Positions 1 to 11,800 of a DNA stretch of 64,000 bases are shown piece by piece. A program made the position numbers and the translations under genes. Numbering within the stretch: position 1 is the first letter of the stretch; each line of letters begins with the position of its first letter. The DNA comes from Lagopus muta (lineage: Eukaryota > Chordata > Aves > Galliformes > Phasianidae): the NCBI RefSeq assembly GCF_023343835.1, contig NC_064437.1, positions 49,054,972 through 49,118,971 on the forward strand, in the 5' to 3' direction. The notes under the pieces are model-generated. The model saw only the letters and a list, made by a program, of their open reading frames with translations. It had not been told where the DNA came from and made no database searches.

Positions 1-3000
1 TCAAGCTGTCTATAACGAAAAACTACAGCAGAAGAGAGCAGTGGACCTAGAGTAGATAAGCCAATATCTTAATTATTTGACCTTGCCATCGTATATATAT
101 ATATATTATTATTATTATTTTGCTAGAAACTGCTGCTCTAGTTTGCCAGAATCTACCATTTTTTGAAAATATTACAGGTTTTACATAAATATGAGTGACA
201 CAATTATTGATACTACATACCTTGGTCAAAGGCAGAAAAATGATTTCCTACTGTCCATAAAGCACACAGAAAGCATAGAAAAAAAAAGCTGTGAAAGCTG
301 TAGAAAGTTAAAAACTGAAAGACACATTATAACTCAGATTTAAGTTTTCACTTTCTTTGTGTGCCCCTTATTTTACTGTAGACTTGATAGTTTATTTGGA
401 GTTTTCCAGAAGCTTGGAAGGAACTGGCCCTTGAAATATACATCTCTAGTACAATTGTTTAACCTGCTTTGTTTTAAAGGAGCATGTTTAGAAACAAGAA
501 TATAATATTCTCAGGTACATCTGTCCAAGTTTAGGCTCCACATTGAGCCTATAAAAGAATGATATGATTTTCAAAGATGCTGACTATTGCCAAGAAATTA
601 TACGTGATTTCAGAAACCCTGAAAATGGCTCACTGTTTGCAGAGATGTGGGGTCTCTACTTCTACATCACATCTTGTGTGAACAAGGCAAGGTAATTTGA
701 TTTCTGGCAGAAGAACCTGGCCCTAGATCTCCACTTGAGTATGGAGATGGTCCAACACTATGTTAATGGTGCTTAGATAGGTATTTTGATGCTGTTGTGG
801 ACTTGCTTTTCATCAGATGGGATAATGCCAAAACTTTTTCTCATTGCCAACAAGATAAACCCTTTTGCTTATTCAGAAATAGCACAAGGGCAGCATCAAA
901 TTTTCTTTTCCTCCTTTTTCTTCTTGTTGCCATGTGTAACAGTTTATATGTAGCACCCCCTCAGTGTTTTTGCCTATACTTCTAAGCATTCTTAAGTTCA
1001 AGCCAATTTCATTCCTGCTCTGTCTTTTAGTATTTGATTTGATGGGAAACTGGGACTATGCTTTTCTCTATTCAAATCCCTCTGGAGGTATTTCCAAGAT
1101 CTGGATGCTCTGCACTAGAGTATTTCTAATGAAAGGCATTGCTGAAACAACACTGATAATGGTGTTCACTGATGTTCAGAGATTTGTTGATTTAGAGAAT
1201 GAGATAGAACCATTTAAACAAGCTGAATATTACATGAATGAAGGAAAGGAGGAAATCATAATTCATTCTTTGAGCTAAAGAATAAGGCAATGCAGGGCCA
1301 TGCAAAATTTAGAAGCCAGATTTGCAGAGCTTTCTAAAAGAAATTCAACTTTCATCCATGCCACCTTTCAACTGTACTTTCATTAATCTTATCTTTCTCA
1401 TAAACCACGACCACCGAATCCTCTCTTTACAACTTCCTATTCCAATTTCTTACCTTAAAATTCAGGTCCTATCACTGTTTCAGGCACTTCATAGCACTTG
1501 GTCTTCAGAAGAATTAAGTTTGAAAGGCTTCAGAGCGGGCTTTGAACAGGAACATGTTATCACAGGTTTTGGTACTTGCACAGTCGCTTACTTAACAGCA
1601 GAAAATGCATAAGCTAATTTCTAGGCTTATTTATGGTGAGATAGCTCAAAGAAGTTACCAAAACTTGCCAATCTCATGGCACTGAGTGGGGAAAAGGGAA
1701 AGGTTGGATAGCCTTGAGGAGCATGGAGTTCTGAAACACTGATGGATTTCTTGAACCTAAAGTTGGTCTTGCTCAAGAAACAAGAGATAATTGCATGAGC
1801 TGTCGTCTGAGAAACAGCAGAAGAAATGGAATGGCCATAGTTCTGCTGTTAATTAGTTTGCTTATACTTGGCTGAGTAGGAGCTGAGAACCTTTTGGCAT
1901 ACTCTAGAATTTATCTAGGGTTTGCAATGTCCGAATACATCACTTATTTATTTATTTTAAGTTTGTTTTCTCAGCTGTCCTTGGACAAATATTTATATTT
2001 TCAAACTTCAATTTTACACTGCATTTCAGTTTCAGTCTCAAATTCCAGAATGCAAATTTCTTTCAAACCAGATCAAGAAGCCTGGTCAGAACATTTTACT
2101 TGTTTCTCTCTATAAAGGTTAAATGTTGAGCTGTGAACAATGAAGCTGTTCGCAGGGGAAGGAAAAAAAGGAAAAAAGGAAGAAAACCACACCCTTTGGA
2201 CATTTTGTTAAAAAAAATAATAAAACTTTTGAAAATTTCCACTAAGAACAACCAGAGGAGAACTTTGATGGCTGCAGACAATGCGCAAAGAATCAGTGGC
2301 TGCAGCATCCTCCAGGGGAGGGAGCTGGTGGGCAATTGAAAATGGCGACTACGTGCAGCATATGACTCCCATCCACACAGCAATGTGGGGCTCCCGAAGC
2401 TCTCAGGACAATTTGGAAACTTCACTTGGTGACTGCAGGGGTGGTATCGGCTGAGAGTCAGACTTGTGGTTCAGCTCTAAGACTATCAGATTGCAAAATT
2501 AGGGCTGAAAATGCAGCACCTCTCAAAATGTATCCCTGTGAATTAGAAAGACTGCAATAACTGTTAAATGATATTTGGAAACAAGATATTATTGTTTTCT
2601 GGGTGAAAGGACCCTAGGAGTCTTCAAGACATCTCCGAAGCAATATGTGTGTGTTAGTTATTTGCTGATGTATTTTCCATCAGAAAACTAGATAACAATA
2701 TGTTGCATAATTGAACAATACTTTATGAAAATAAACCAACCACTTTGATTTCATGATCCAGGCAATCATCAAGCCAACCTGTGTGAAATCCCCACTGTAA
2801 TACATAAATGTAAATAGGTTCACTCAGGAACAGTGGGTTTCTACAGAGTCTAGAGAATTTAGGAAAGATTCTGCATTGCCACAGCCTTAAAATAAATGTG
2901 AAGTTTGACATATATATTTTTTTTAAGTATTAAAAAAAACAATATTAAAAAAATGAAGAAGAAGAAGCAGCAGCAGAAGAAAAGCTCTGTCAAAACCCAG

Positions 3001-4182
3001 TGCTAATACTAAATAACACATCTTGGAAATGTAAAGTTATTTACATGGTAAAATACAAATACCATGTGGAGTTCAACAAATGCAAAGCCTTTGTCTTGAG
3101 AGAGAACAGCTGATTCCTTACAAGCCAACTGGATGATGCAGAACCTATGGTGACCTGCAATCATTGATACTGGCTTTATGTTGCCTGATAATTCTGTTTA
3201 ACCTGATAGCTCAACTTTAACTAAGCAAGGTTTTTGAGAGCAGATCTGAACTACTATGCTAGAACTTCCGCCACAGCACTGCTTTTTGTCATGTGGTCTG
3301 GATTTACAGCATCACCAAATCAGTTTCAGTTAAAGGTCAATTGTTTCTCAGAAACAGGTCATTTTCCCACTTACAGGCAAAACTCACAGTTTTTGTTTAC
3401 CAGAATGAAAACAGGCTGTAATCTAGCTCTGAATTAGGGCAGTTAGTATCTGCCTGAATCTATAACTGCACATATCCACACGACAACAAAAAGTTAGCAG
3501 TCTCTCTTATTCTCTGAATGGCTTCTAGCAATGAACCCAGTAGGAAGGAAGAAAACATGCAATTAGCTGTTGTAAGGCACAATTGTCTCATTCACCACAG
3601 GCCAGTTCACACCTACTAACTGCTCTCCTTGAAGGTGAGCTATACCAAGCACCAGAAGAGAAAAAGTGGCCGGGGTGTGACATATTTGTGTATGAGGCTA
3701 TTGAAACGCATCCCCTGGATGTGGCAATGTTCACAGCTTAGTGTGGAACACCCACCTCTGTTACAGATAAGTAGCCCTTTGAGAAGCAGCCTGGGACGAA
3801 GCAGAAGGAAGGCAAACGAGAGTGCATATGCCCGTGGTTGTGTGTAAGAGTCCACATGTAAAACACTCGTGTATCTTTACAAATGGAAGTAGATGTAATC
3901 TTAAAGGATGGGAGGCGATCGGAAAGGTCAAAGCCCAGGAACTCAGCTCCTCTCCTTACAGGAGGAAAGCTCCCCGGCTATGAACCAAATGCTATCTTCC
4001 GCAGATCTTTTCAGTAAAGCACATAAATGCCATTCTTCCTACAGGAGAGTGGCCCCATTGTGCACACCCCAGGCGAAGTAGAGACAAATCAGAGCATTCC
4101 TAACAGGGTGCAGAGCAGAGGCCTTCCAACTGCTTACCACACCACTGTGCTCCAGCTTCTTTGGGCCAGGAACATTTCAGTT
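1..4182. other. Non-coding sequence at the window start
   Basis: AT-rich, with open frames no longer than chance allows and no recognised domain. A slightly CpG-richer patch at 3600-3870 is open in several frames. Nothing else stands out. Confidence 0.6.
92..120. repeat. (TA)n/(TTA)n microsatellite
   Basis: About eight TA units run directly into about five TTA units. Confidence 0.9.
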
Positions 4183-4535
4183 ATCATAGAATTACAGATC
4201 ATTACGTTGGAAAAGACTACTAAGATCATATGGTCCAGTCATCAACACATAAACACCACGCCCACTAACCATGCACTACAGTGACACATCTATATGGTTC
4301 TTGAGCAACTCCAGGGACAGTGACACCTCCACCACCACCTCCCTGGGCAGCTAATCTAGTACATCACCAATCTTTCTGAGAAGAATTTTTTCCTAATATC
4401 CATCCTGAACCTCCCTTGGTGTATCTTAAGGCCATTACCTACCTGATTACCTATCTGATTACCTATCTTAAGGCCATTACCTATCTGATCCCCACCTTGC
4501 TATAACCTCTTCTCTGAAAGGGAATTATCCCCAAC
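4183..4535 (-). mobile_element. Old CR1 LINE fragment
   Basis: The plus strand begins ATCATAGAATTACAGATCATTACGTTGG and shows the CACCTCCCTGGGCAGC and CCTTGGTGTATCTTAAGGCC landmarks of a reverse-complement CR1 3' region. An internal tandem duplication lies at 4422-4490. Confidence 0.85.
4422..4490. repeat. Tandem duplication inside a CR1 fragment
   Basis: ATCTTAAGGCCATTACCTA occurs twice with several copies of the short unit GATTACCTATCT between them. It looks like local slippage within the CR1 copy. Confidence 0.8.
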
Positions 4536-6035
4536 CTGTTCCTCCCCACCAATCCCTTCTGCCTCACCAGTCACCAAACTTCCCAGCACATTTCCCATAT
4601 TTCAGTGCCAAGAAGCAACTTTCTCTACATCTCATGACAGAAGCACCTTAGTAACTCTTTATAAGAGCAAATGGTTCTACAAATGGGAGACCACAGAACC
4701 TGATCTCTTGTGGGTCTGTGTTCTCTCTATGGCATACCCAGAGCCCACTAACATCCTGCTGCAGAGGTAACTGGGCCAGGCTTGGTGCTCTCCCATCGCA
4801 CAATAGCCAACATGATGTGACTGCATGCACCTCACTTACCTGAGCCTCTTTAGTTCCAAATCCAGAACATCCTCTACGGAATCCTCAGTGTTTTGCTGCC
4901 ATTCTTGCTCTCTCTTAGCACTGTTGCAATGTAATACAAAATAACAACTCCATCTTGTGCCACCAGTTCTTTTCTAGACTACTCATTCTGAAGACTGCCT
5001 ATATTCTCTTCAAAACCATAGCTATTGCTTTTTGGCATCCCACCTAAACGTGCTGTGTTCAGCTAAATCTGAAGTTCCAAATTGTACCATTCCTTATTCT
5101 GGAATTCTTATTTATTTCAATTAACAAATTGTGCCTTTATTAAATATATATATAAATATGTATATATATAAATAAAACAGGAGCATACTTTTGCTTAATT
5201 GTTACTCTAATTACAAGTTCTGGTGCAGCATAAATTTTTTCCCTTGGCATTATTATGAAGCTCATTTCCTTACAAAGTCCAGGATAAACAATTCCAATAT
5301 ATTTTGTTTTAATTATCAGGGTTTAATGGGGCATAATGAGACTATGTTGAGTGGCGCAGAAAAAAGTAATAATTTAATGTGTGCAAAACTATTGAGTGCT
5401 CCTAGCTTGACTGTGCATATTTCACCAATTTTGGTGCAGCATTGTGTTTACTAATATTCATTATTACTTACTGAGTTTATCTGGTTTTCAAAGGAAAAAC
5501 ATTCTTTTTTTCCTGGAATCTAAAAAAAATAGGGTAGCTAAAAAAATAAATAAAAGGATAATTCTCTGAGTTGCACAGTGAAAGTTGCAGCTGATACACA
5601 GATGGTGGTTCTAGAACCATTCATTGTGCTATGGACAGAAGACTGGAGTATGTTGCACACAGAAGCTGCCTACACCAGTCTGTTCCAAAGGCAGTACTTC
5701 TCCCAGTGTTAGCTGGCAATGAAAACTGCTGGCTTCAGTTCTTAGCAACCCTACTAAAACAAGCATAGACAACATCAGCTGAAGTCACCTCTCTGGACTC
5801 TCACTAACCAAGGTGCAGTTCCTAAGGACTTAAAATGCCACGAATGTTTGTATGATGAAAGGAAAATAATGCAAAAGAACAAGCCAGGCAATAAATCAAT
5901 AAAGTGATGTTATGACCTTTCTCCTTCCAAGCTCCTTTTGCCATTGGTTCTGAATTCAATGGCTGTGAGTGACTAGTGTAGCAGTTAGCACCAACCTGCC
6001 ATCACTCCATCTTATCATGCTGACTATAAACTTCC
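4536..6035. other. Non-coding sequence downstream of the candidate exon
   Basis: No gene recognised. It includes a TA-rich patch at about 5143-5175. A minus-strand stretch at about 5636-5780 gives a short frame beginning MLSMLVLVGLLRTEASSFHC that ends within 50 codons; it is not supported as an exon. Confidence 0.5.
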
Positions 6036-6075
6036 TTTATTTATTTATTTATTTGTTTGTTTGTTTATTTTGTTC
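6036..6075. repeat. (TTTA)n/(TTTG)n microsatellite
   Basis: Compound tetranucleotide repeat: TTTATTTATTTATTTA followed by TTTGTTTGTTTG and TTTATTTT. It lies right beside the donor of the candidate exon at 6094-6322. Confidence 0.9.
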
Positions 6076-6093
6076 ACTCTACACAAATCTTAC

Positions 6094-6322
6094 CTGGGAG
6101 GATTTGGGACATTTGTATAGGAATTCTGAACACGTGGAGGTATGACTAGCATAGAAACCAGGGGTTGTTCTGCAGAAAGGATAAACACATTTGTTCTGTC
6201 ACACTGGGCACATACTGCAGTTCTGAAACTTGTACCTGTACTGAACAGGTTCATACATACACAGTTCTTCCTGTGGTCTGCTGGATGGAAATACAGGGAT
6301 CTCATCACAACGTTTCCCCCAG
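6094..6322 (-). pseudogene. Candidate exon of an unidentified Cys-rich protein, with in-frame TGA
   Basis: On the minus strand an acceptor-like tract (TTCTATTCCTTCAAG) ends at 6323 and a consensus donor CAG|GTAAGA begins at 6093. The frame that ends in phase 0 at this donor reads 76 codons with eight cysteines and many aromatic residues: GKRCDEIPVFPSSRPQEELC, then YRYKFQNCSMCPV, a TGA at 6201-6199, then NKCVYPFCRTTPGFY and TCSEFLYKCPKSSQ. The spacing resembles a secreted cystine-rich domain. No partner exons were found with confidence. Pinhead, a secreted Cys-rich neighbour of ADMP in other chordates, is a guess from location only. A second frame is also open here, so chance remains possible. 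Confidence 0.3.
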
Positions 6323-7465
6323 CTTGAAGGAATAGAACCTCAGCATCTACTCTGTTTGTCTGTTATATTCATTCATGGAGTCAGAGGCTTTGATTCATTG
6401 TCCATTGAAACTACTGTGAATGTCCCCTCTTTTGGCAAAGTATTTGAATTATGACTTTGGGAAGGTAGTTCAAATACAGCACAGAAAGAAAACTGTAATG
6501 CTACATTACATACATTTATTTCAAAAGTTGTGTTTTTATTACAGATTAAGTTAATATACTTGAAGCATTTGAGTTTTAAATAAAATACATTTCTTAATTA
6601 CAGACATTGGTATTTACAGAAAAAAATGTACATAAATATTTTTTGTTTTTTTTTTTTTAATTTTTTTTTTTTTTTAATAAATCTCATTGGAGTAAAAATT
6701 CAAAATTCTTCATGATGTTTCTACCGTTGGGAGATGTCAAGTTTTGTGATGTGCCAGCCTCCTTCAAGGATTAATGAAGACACGAAACCTAAATAGGCTG
6801 AAGTTACAACTCAGTAAGTTGATCAAGAAACTGCAATGGGATGGCTGCCCACATTAAGCTGCAGCAAGACTCGAAGACCTCATGGGTTCCCCTTCTAGTG
6901 GGGATCCCCTCCTATGGATTGAGAAAGAATGAAAGGGAAAAATCAAGTACCTTCCATCCAACCAGCCTTAACTACAGGACCAGGGCAGCAGCCAGCATGT
7001 TCTAACAGACCTTCAAAGTTTGGACTACCTTTTTTCCTTTCTGTCTAAATTATGGGAGCTGCAACCCAAGCTTATTGTACAGTCACTGTACAATCGGCTG
7101 ACCCTTCATCATAGAGGTGCAAGCACTGAGCCAGAAGCCAAGTTTGCTGATGCCCAGATATATATTGTCCTGTGTCCATCAGATTGCCTAGTAAGTCCCA
7201 GAGGGACTTATAAGGTGGTCTCTGTATTTGGTAAAACTGCAGACAGGACAGGGGAAGAAGTGCATTACCATCTGCAGTTTATGTATTACTCAGAAGAGAT
7301 CTCTGAGGTCAGCTCTGGGCACTTAGCCTCAAATCTCTGCTTAGGAATTTTTATTCCCATTAAATCATGTGCATTCAAAGCTGAATGAGGTAGCATTACT
7401 GAGACCAGCACCTCCATGCTGGATTAAGGCAGGATCCTAGGGTACAACAAGCACGGCATTGCTAG
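6323..7465. other. Non-coding spacer with T-rich tract
   Basis: Contains T-rich runs near 6638-6676 and a 122-codon plus-strand open frame (7020-7388) of no recognised family. Nothing else is supported. Confidence 0.5.
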
Positions 7466-8010
7466 CTGGTTGAGGGGAGTGATTGCTCTGTCTACACTGC
7501 ACTGATGCAGCTTCATCTTGAGTACTGCATGCAGTTTTGACCATCACAGTACAAAAAGGCCACAGAACTATTGAAGAGTGTCCAAAGGAGGACCACAGAG
7601 ATGATGAAGGGTCTAGAGGGAAAGACATTTGAAGAACAGATTAAATCCCTTGGTTTGTTCAGCCAAGAGAAGAGGATAATGAGAGGAGACCTTATTGCGG
7701 CCTACAGCTTCCTCACGAGGGTGTGCTGAGGGGCAGTGTTGAGCTCCCCTCTCAGTGACAGGACGCAATGGAATGGCATAAAGCTGTGACAGGTGATGGT
7801 CAGGCTAGATATCAAGGCTCTTTACCAAGAGGGTGGTCAGGCACTGGAACAGGATCCTCAGGAAAGTGGTTATGGCACTGAGCTGCTGGGGTTCACAAAA
7901 TGTCCAGAAAATGTTCTCAGATGTAAGGTCTGATTTTTGTGTGGTCCTGTGTGGAGCCACAGGTTGGACTCAATGTTCATAATGGGTCCCTTAAATATCC
8001 TATGGGATAG
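7466..8010 (+). mobile_element. Old CR1 LINE fragment downstream of ADMP
   Basis: Contains a decayed copy of the CR1 ORF end (CTTGAGTACTGCATGCAGTT, from the LEYCVQF motif; AAGAGTGTCCAAAGGAGGAC) and the 3' UTR (GGTGGTCAGGCACTGGAACA, GTTGGACTCAATGTTCATAA, TCCTATGGGAT). It is highly diverged. Confidence 0.88.
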
Positions 8011-8379
8011 CATGCCTGTTACTCCTTTGGATATTCAGAGCTTTAACATATGAAACAGTACCTTTGTTTGAATGCACACTTAATGTGTTTGGGATCTTTT
8101 ACATAACAAAATTCCTGTTCTTGATGGTTTCCTCTGGTTTACAGGCACAGAGTTTTCCACAGAGGTAAGCAGAGCCTTTACAAACCCATGGCTCTTTGAA
8201 GACCTGCCTAAAACTCCTTTCCACACACCCATGGTGAGAGGATTTCAAATGCAGGTGAGCTTCTGGTTCACCTGACCCATAATCCAAAATACCAAAGGTA
8301 AAACCTTTGGTATTTTCAGTGGCAAATAGGAAACTGAATCCAAGTGTATGCCAAATGCGTACAAAAAAAAAAAATCCTG
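8011..8379 (-). other. Probable ADMP 3' UTR/downstream flank
   Basis: Directly follows the ADMP stop on the minus strand and runs to the CR1. No AATAAA lies close to the stop, so the 3' end of the transcript is not located. Confidence 0.45.
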
Positions 8380-8858
8380 TTAATGACAACCACACCTTGT
8401 TGCCACCATGTCTTTGTAATTTTTAAGAACCACATTCTCCTTGTCATCAAAGTAGAGGAGATTGAGGGACTTCAGTTCATCTGGAACACAGCAGGGCGTG
8501 CTGATATCCTGAGACAGTTTAAGTGTATGGACTATGGACTGAACCGTGGCATGGTTTGTTGCATTTTGACTTTCCCCCAAGGGGAAAAGACAGGAGCCTC
8601 TGCAGTAAAATGCATTGTATCCACTTGGGTAAATAATCCATCCTGACCATCCAATGGCATGGAAGTCAACATAGAGTTCTCTTCGATGACATGCTGTTAC
8701 CTGGCTTTTGGAAGAAGGTGCTGCAGCAGTGCGAGGCTTCCTGCTCTTCCTTTCTTTGCTGTTTTTGATTATCAGAGTTTCACGAGGCACACGTAACAAA
8801 GCATCATTTTTGGCAGGGTTCAGCTCTGGTTTAGGAAAGAAGCTGTGTGTTAATCTTT
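8380..8858 (-). CDS. ADMP: ADMP exon 5 (cleavage site and mature ligand), stop codon
   Basis: Encodes the basic linker, the RKPR cleavage motif and the complete seven-cysteine ligand from CHRRELYVDFHAIGW to CGCH, then TAA. The distal part (below about 8800) is certain. The 5' boundary at 8858 is inferred: it is the only nearby AG that gives phase 1 in and avoids the upstream in-frame TGA at 8862-8860. A stronger-looking acceptor (TTTTCTTGCAG, ending 8890) would run into a stop in the required frame. Confidence 0.75.
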
Positions 8859-11800
8859 CTCAAAGTCGTTTTTCCTTAAGTACAATAAGCTGCAAGAAAA
8901 CCTGTTTTGAAAATGTACATCAAAGATTTCAAAGAACATTTTAAAAGGGCAGGACTATGAAAGCACTGGGAGAGGTGTGTACTCAATTGTCATTTCTGTT
9001 ACTTTTCAAAATCTGCCAGGTCTGTGTTTCCCTATGTGGACTAAAAGGCCTCAGTTTAGCAGAACCATAAAAGCTTTACATTCTGCAAACTCCAGGGGCC
9101 CTTTTCAGGGATACCTATGGTCAGAATGGTTTTAATGACCTTTGTATGGCTACTCCTACATCTGACCTGCTGTGAAGTGCTAACAAAGGGTGGAGACCAC
9201 ATTCTTTTCTTCTGTCCAGTATTCTCCTCTCAGCAACTCTACCCATATGCTTGAAAATAGAGTGCTTTCCTGAAAAGTAGTCGTTTTGGAAAAAAAAAGA
9301 TTATGTTTTGGATATGAAAATGTTATGACTTGGTTTAAGGAAAGTCAGCTAGAGAATGAAGCTCACTGACAATCCCTTTACTTTCTCAACGTACAGTCTA
9401 AGAACTTGTGATAAATAGTGATGACCTCGAGACCCATGAACACAGGCTGAAAGCCACTGGTGTGCAGGCTGCTAGAAGAACAATTTCTGCAGATTGTTCT
9501 TCCACCCACAAGCAACAGGTCAATCTTAGAAATAGGAATCAGTTCCCCAGTTCTGGCACAGCATCACATACAAAGATTTATATTGATTAAATTGGGATGT
9601 AGGATTTCACTACAGTAATTCTCTATTTATAACAACAACAAAAAAAAATGAACAGGCTGGTTTCTGTTTTTTTTTTTTTTTTAAACTGTTTGGTTTTGAT
9701 TTGTATCAGTTTTATCACCTGGTTCTTAATTGTTCTGATGTACAAATGCAATGATTTACCAAAAGACCCTCCAAGCCCAAACCATTACTTCTCCTCCTCA
9801 TTCCAGATTTTGCTCTTTGCATTTATCTCAGCCTCTAAAATCCAGCCTTAGCTGATTTTACTGGAGGACCCGTGGGAGAGGTAAGGCAGTATTGTTTTGT
9901 AATTTAAGGGATAAAGGCGTTGCCTTTGATGAAAAAAAAAAAAAAAAAAAAGCCATTAGTAACAATGCTAATTAGTCACTGAAGTTAAATAGGTGTTTAA
10001 AAACAAGCAAAGGACAGAGAAGTTAAAACTGATTATCTAACAACTTCTTCCACTCTTGAAAACTGCACTTCATAACTACTCCCATTTGCTTTACCAGCAC
10101 TTTCACAGTTTTTCAGGTCACTGAGTTTTTTCAGCCTAAGGTGAAAATTATAATTGCAAACATCACCACAAAGACAAAGTAAATAATGATATTTTTAAAA
10201 AAGAAAGAAAATTCCCATCTCTCTATACAACGAAAATAATTGAAGCTTCCCTTAGAATTTTTCATGTTCTAAAATAGAGTTACTGTTGTGTGGACTTACT
10301 TGTAGAAGAGGGTACAAAGCTGGAAGACCTCCGTTTATTACTGTTGGTGAAGAGGACAAGGAGAGCATTTCTGCTCTCCTGCAAATTGCCCTGTCCCTTT
10401 GCAAATGCAACCAGGTTGTGTTCAATCCTATTGCTGACTAAGTGTGTTGCAGTTATCAAAAAGCCGTGGTTGGAGTTACTGCTTCCAACCCACTTGGAAA
10501 CCTGGTAATGAAAATGAAACAAGAAAATATTGTTTCAATAATCTTTCCACTGCATTGTGATTAAGAATAATTTACACGAGGAAAACAGAACAGGCAACCA
10601 ATATAGGACTATAAATACATATACAATCACAGAAGTGAGGTAACTGTAAAGGCTGAATTGAGTTAAATATTTAAACCAATAATTCAACATATTTTAAAAT
10701 ATCATATACATTCCCCAAAGTTACACTTACACAAAGATAATTAATTTTTGGAGAATTTACTAGTGAATAATGAGCCTAAGAGTTAACATTAGCAATAAAA
10801 TAAATCACCCCTGACTTCAGAACCTTATTTTTCCTAGTAATCTTAGTAACAGAATAATAAAAACTCTCCAGACTTTCCATACCATTAAAACTCATTTAAA
10901 TCTAACGCAAATGTGGCATTTGAAGAAATTAGCTTATTTGAAGAAATCAGGCAAATTTACTTTCTCTAATTGTTCTAATTACATTCTACTAAATAAGGTC
11001 AGGCCATTCTCAAGGAAGGCTATTATGGCACACGATGCAACTCAACCAATCATCCAAGCATATTGTTCAATCTGATCATAAAGCTCAGGCAACTAAAAAC
11101 ACTGTCAGAGCAGATTGAAGCCTCAGAAAGCGTTTGAAACCTCATTTGTATTTTTGCTAAGGAAAGGCATTCTGATATTGATATAATTGAAGGATATCTA
11201 CAAAACAAGTCTTCCAACCGGCAAATAGAGAATACTATACACAAAGTTAAGATGAAAAACATTCTAACCATTACAAATTCCAGAAATACAGCATTGAATT
11301 ACACTGCAGATCTCATCTACAAAAAAAAAAAAAAAAGAAAAAAAAGAAAGAAAAGAAAGAAAAACAGACTAGGGTAAAATAGAAGCGGAATTAAAACCTA
11401 CTCATATCCCATTATCAATGATTTCTTTTTTGACAGTCTAAGGACAAGCGTGCTTCAATCACACTGCCACATTTGGACTGACACCCCTCCTGCTGTCTAG
11501 GTTTGGGTTACTTAGTTCTTATCAGAGAACTAAGAACCTGTACTTTTGAGTGTAACGAGTAGGGTCCTCCCCCTGCTGTGTCCTTCAGTTTGAATTGACC
11601 ACAGAACCCAGCAATAAGAGCAAATTATCAGCTGAGCACTGCCATAACGGATATTTTAGATCTAAAAATGACCAAGAGTTCCCTGCTTACCGTCTGTGTG
11701 ACGTTGAATACTTCCCAGCCTTCTGAGTACAGAGACAACAATCTTGATGCAATGAGATTTTTTTTTTGTGGATTACTTCTACCGTCCAGGAGCTCATACA

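Noticed and set aside
5636-5780. Minus-strand signal-peptide-like frame MLSMLVLVGLLRTEASSFHC
   Set aside because: Only about 48 codons before a stop, no usable donor, and it lies downstream of the candidate exon where a first exon would not be expected.
8099-8395. 98-codon minus-strand frame with CGKLCACKP near the ADMP stop
   Set aside because: Considered as a further Cys-rich exon, but splice sites are poor and it lies in the probable 3' UTR of ADMP.
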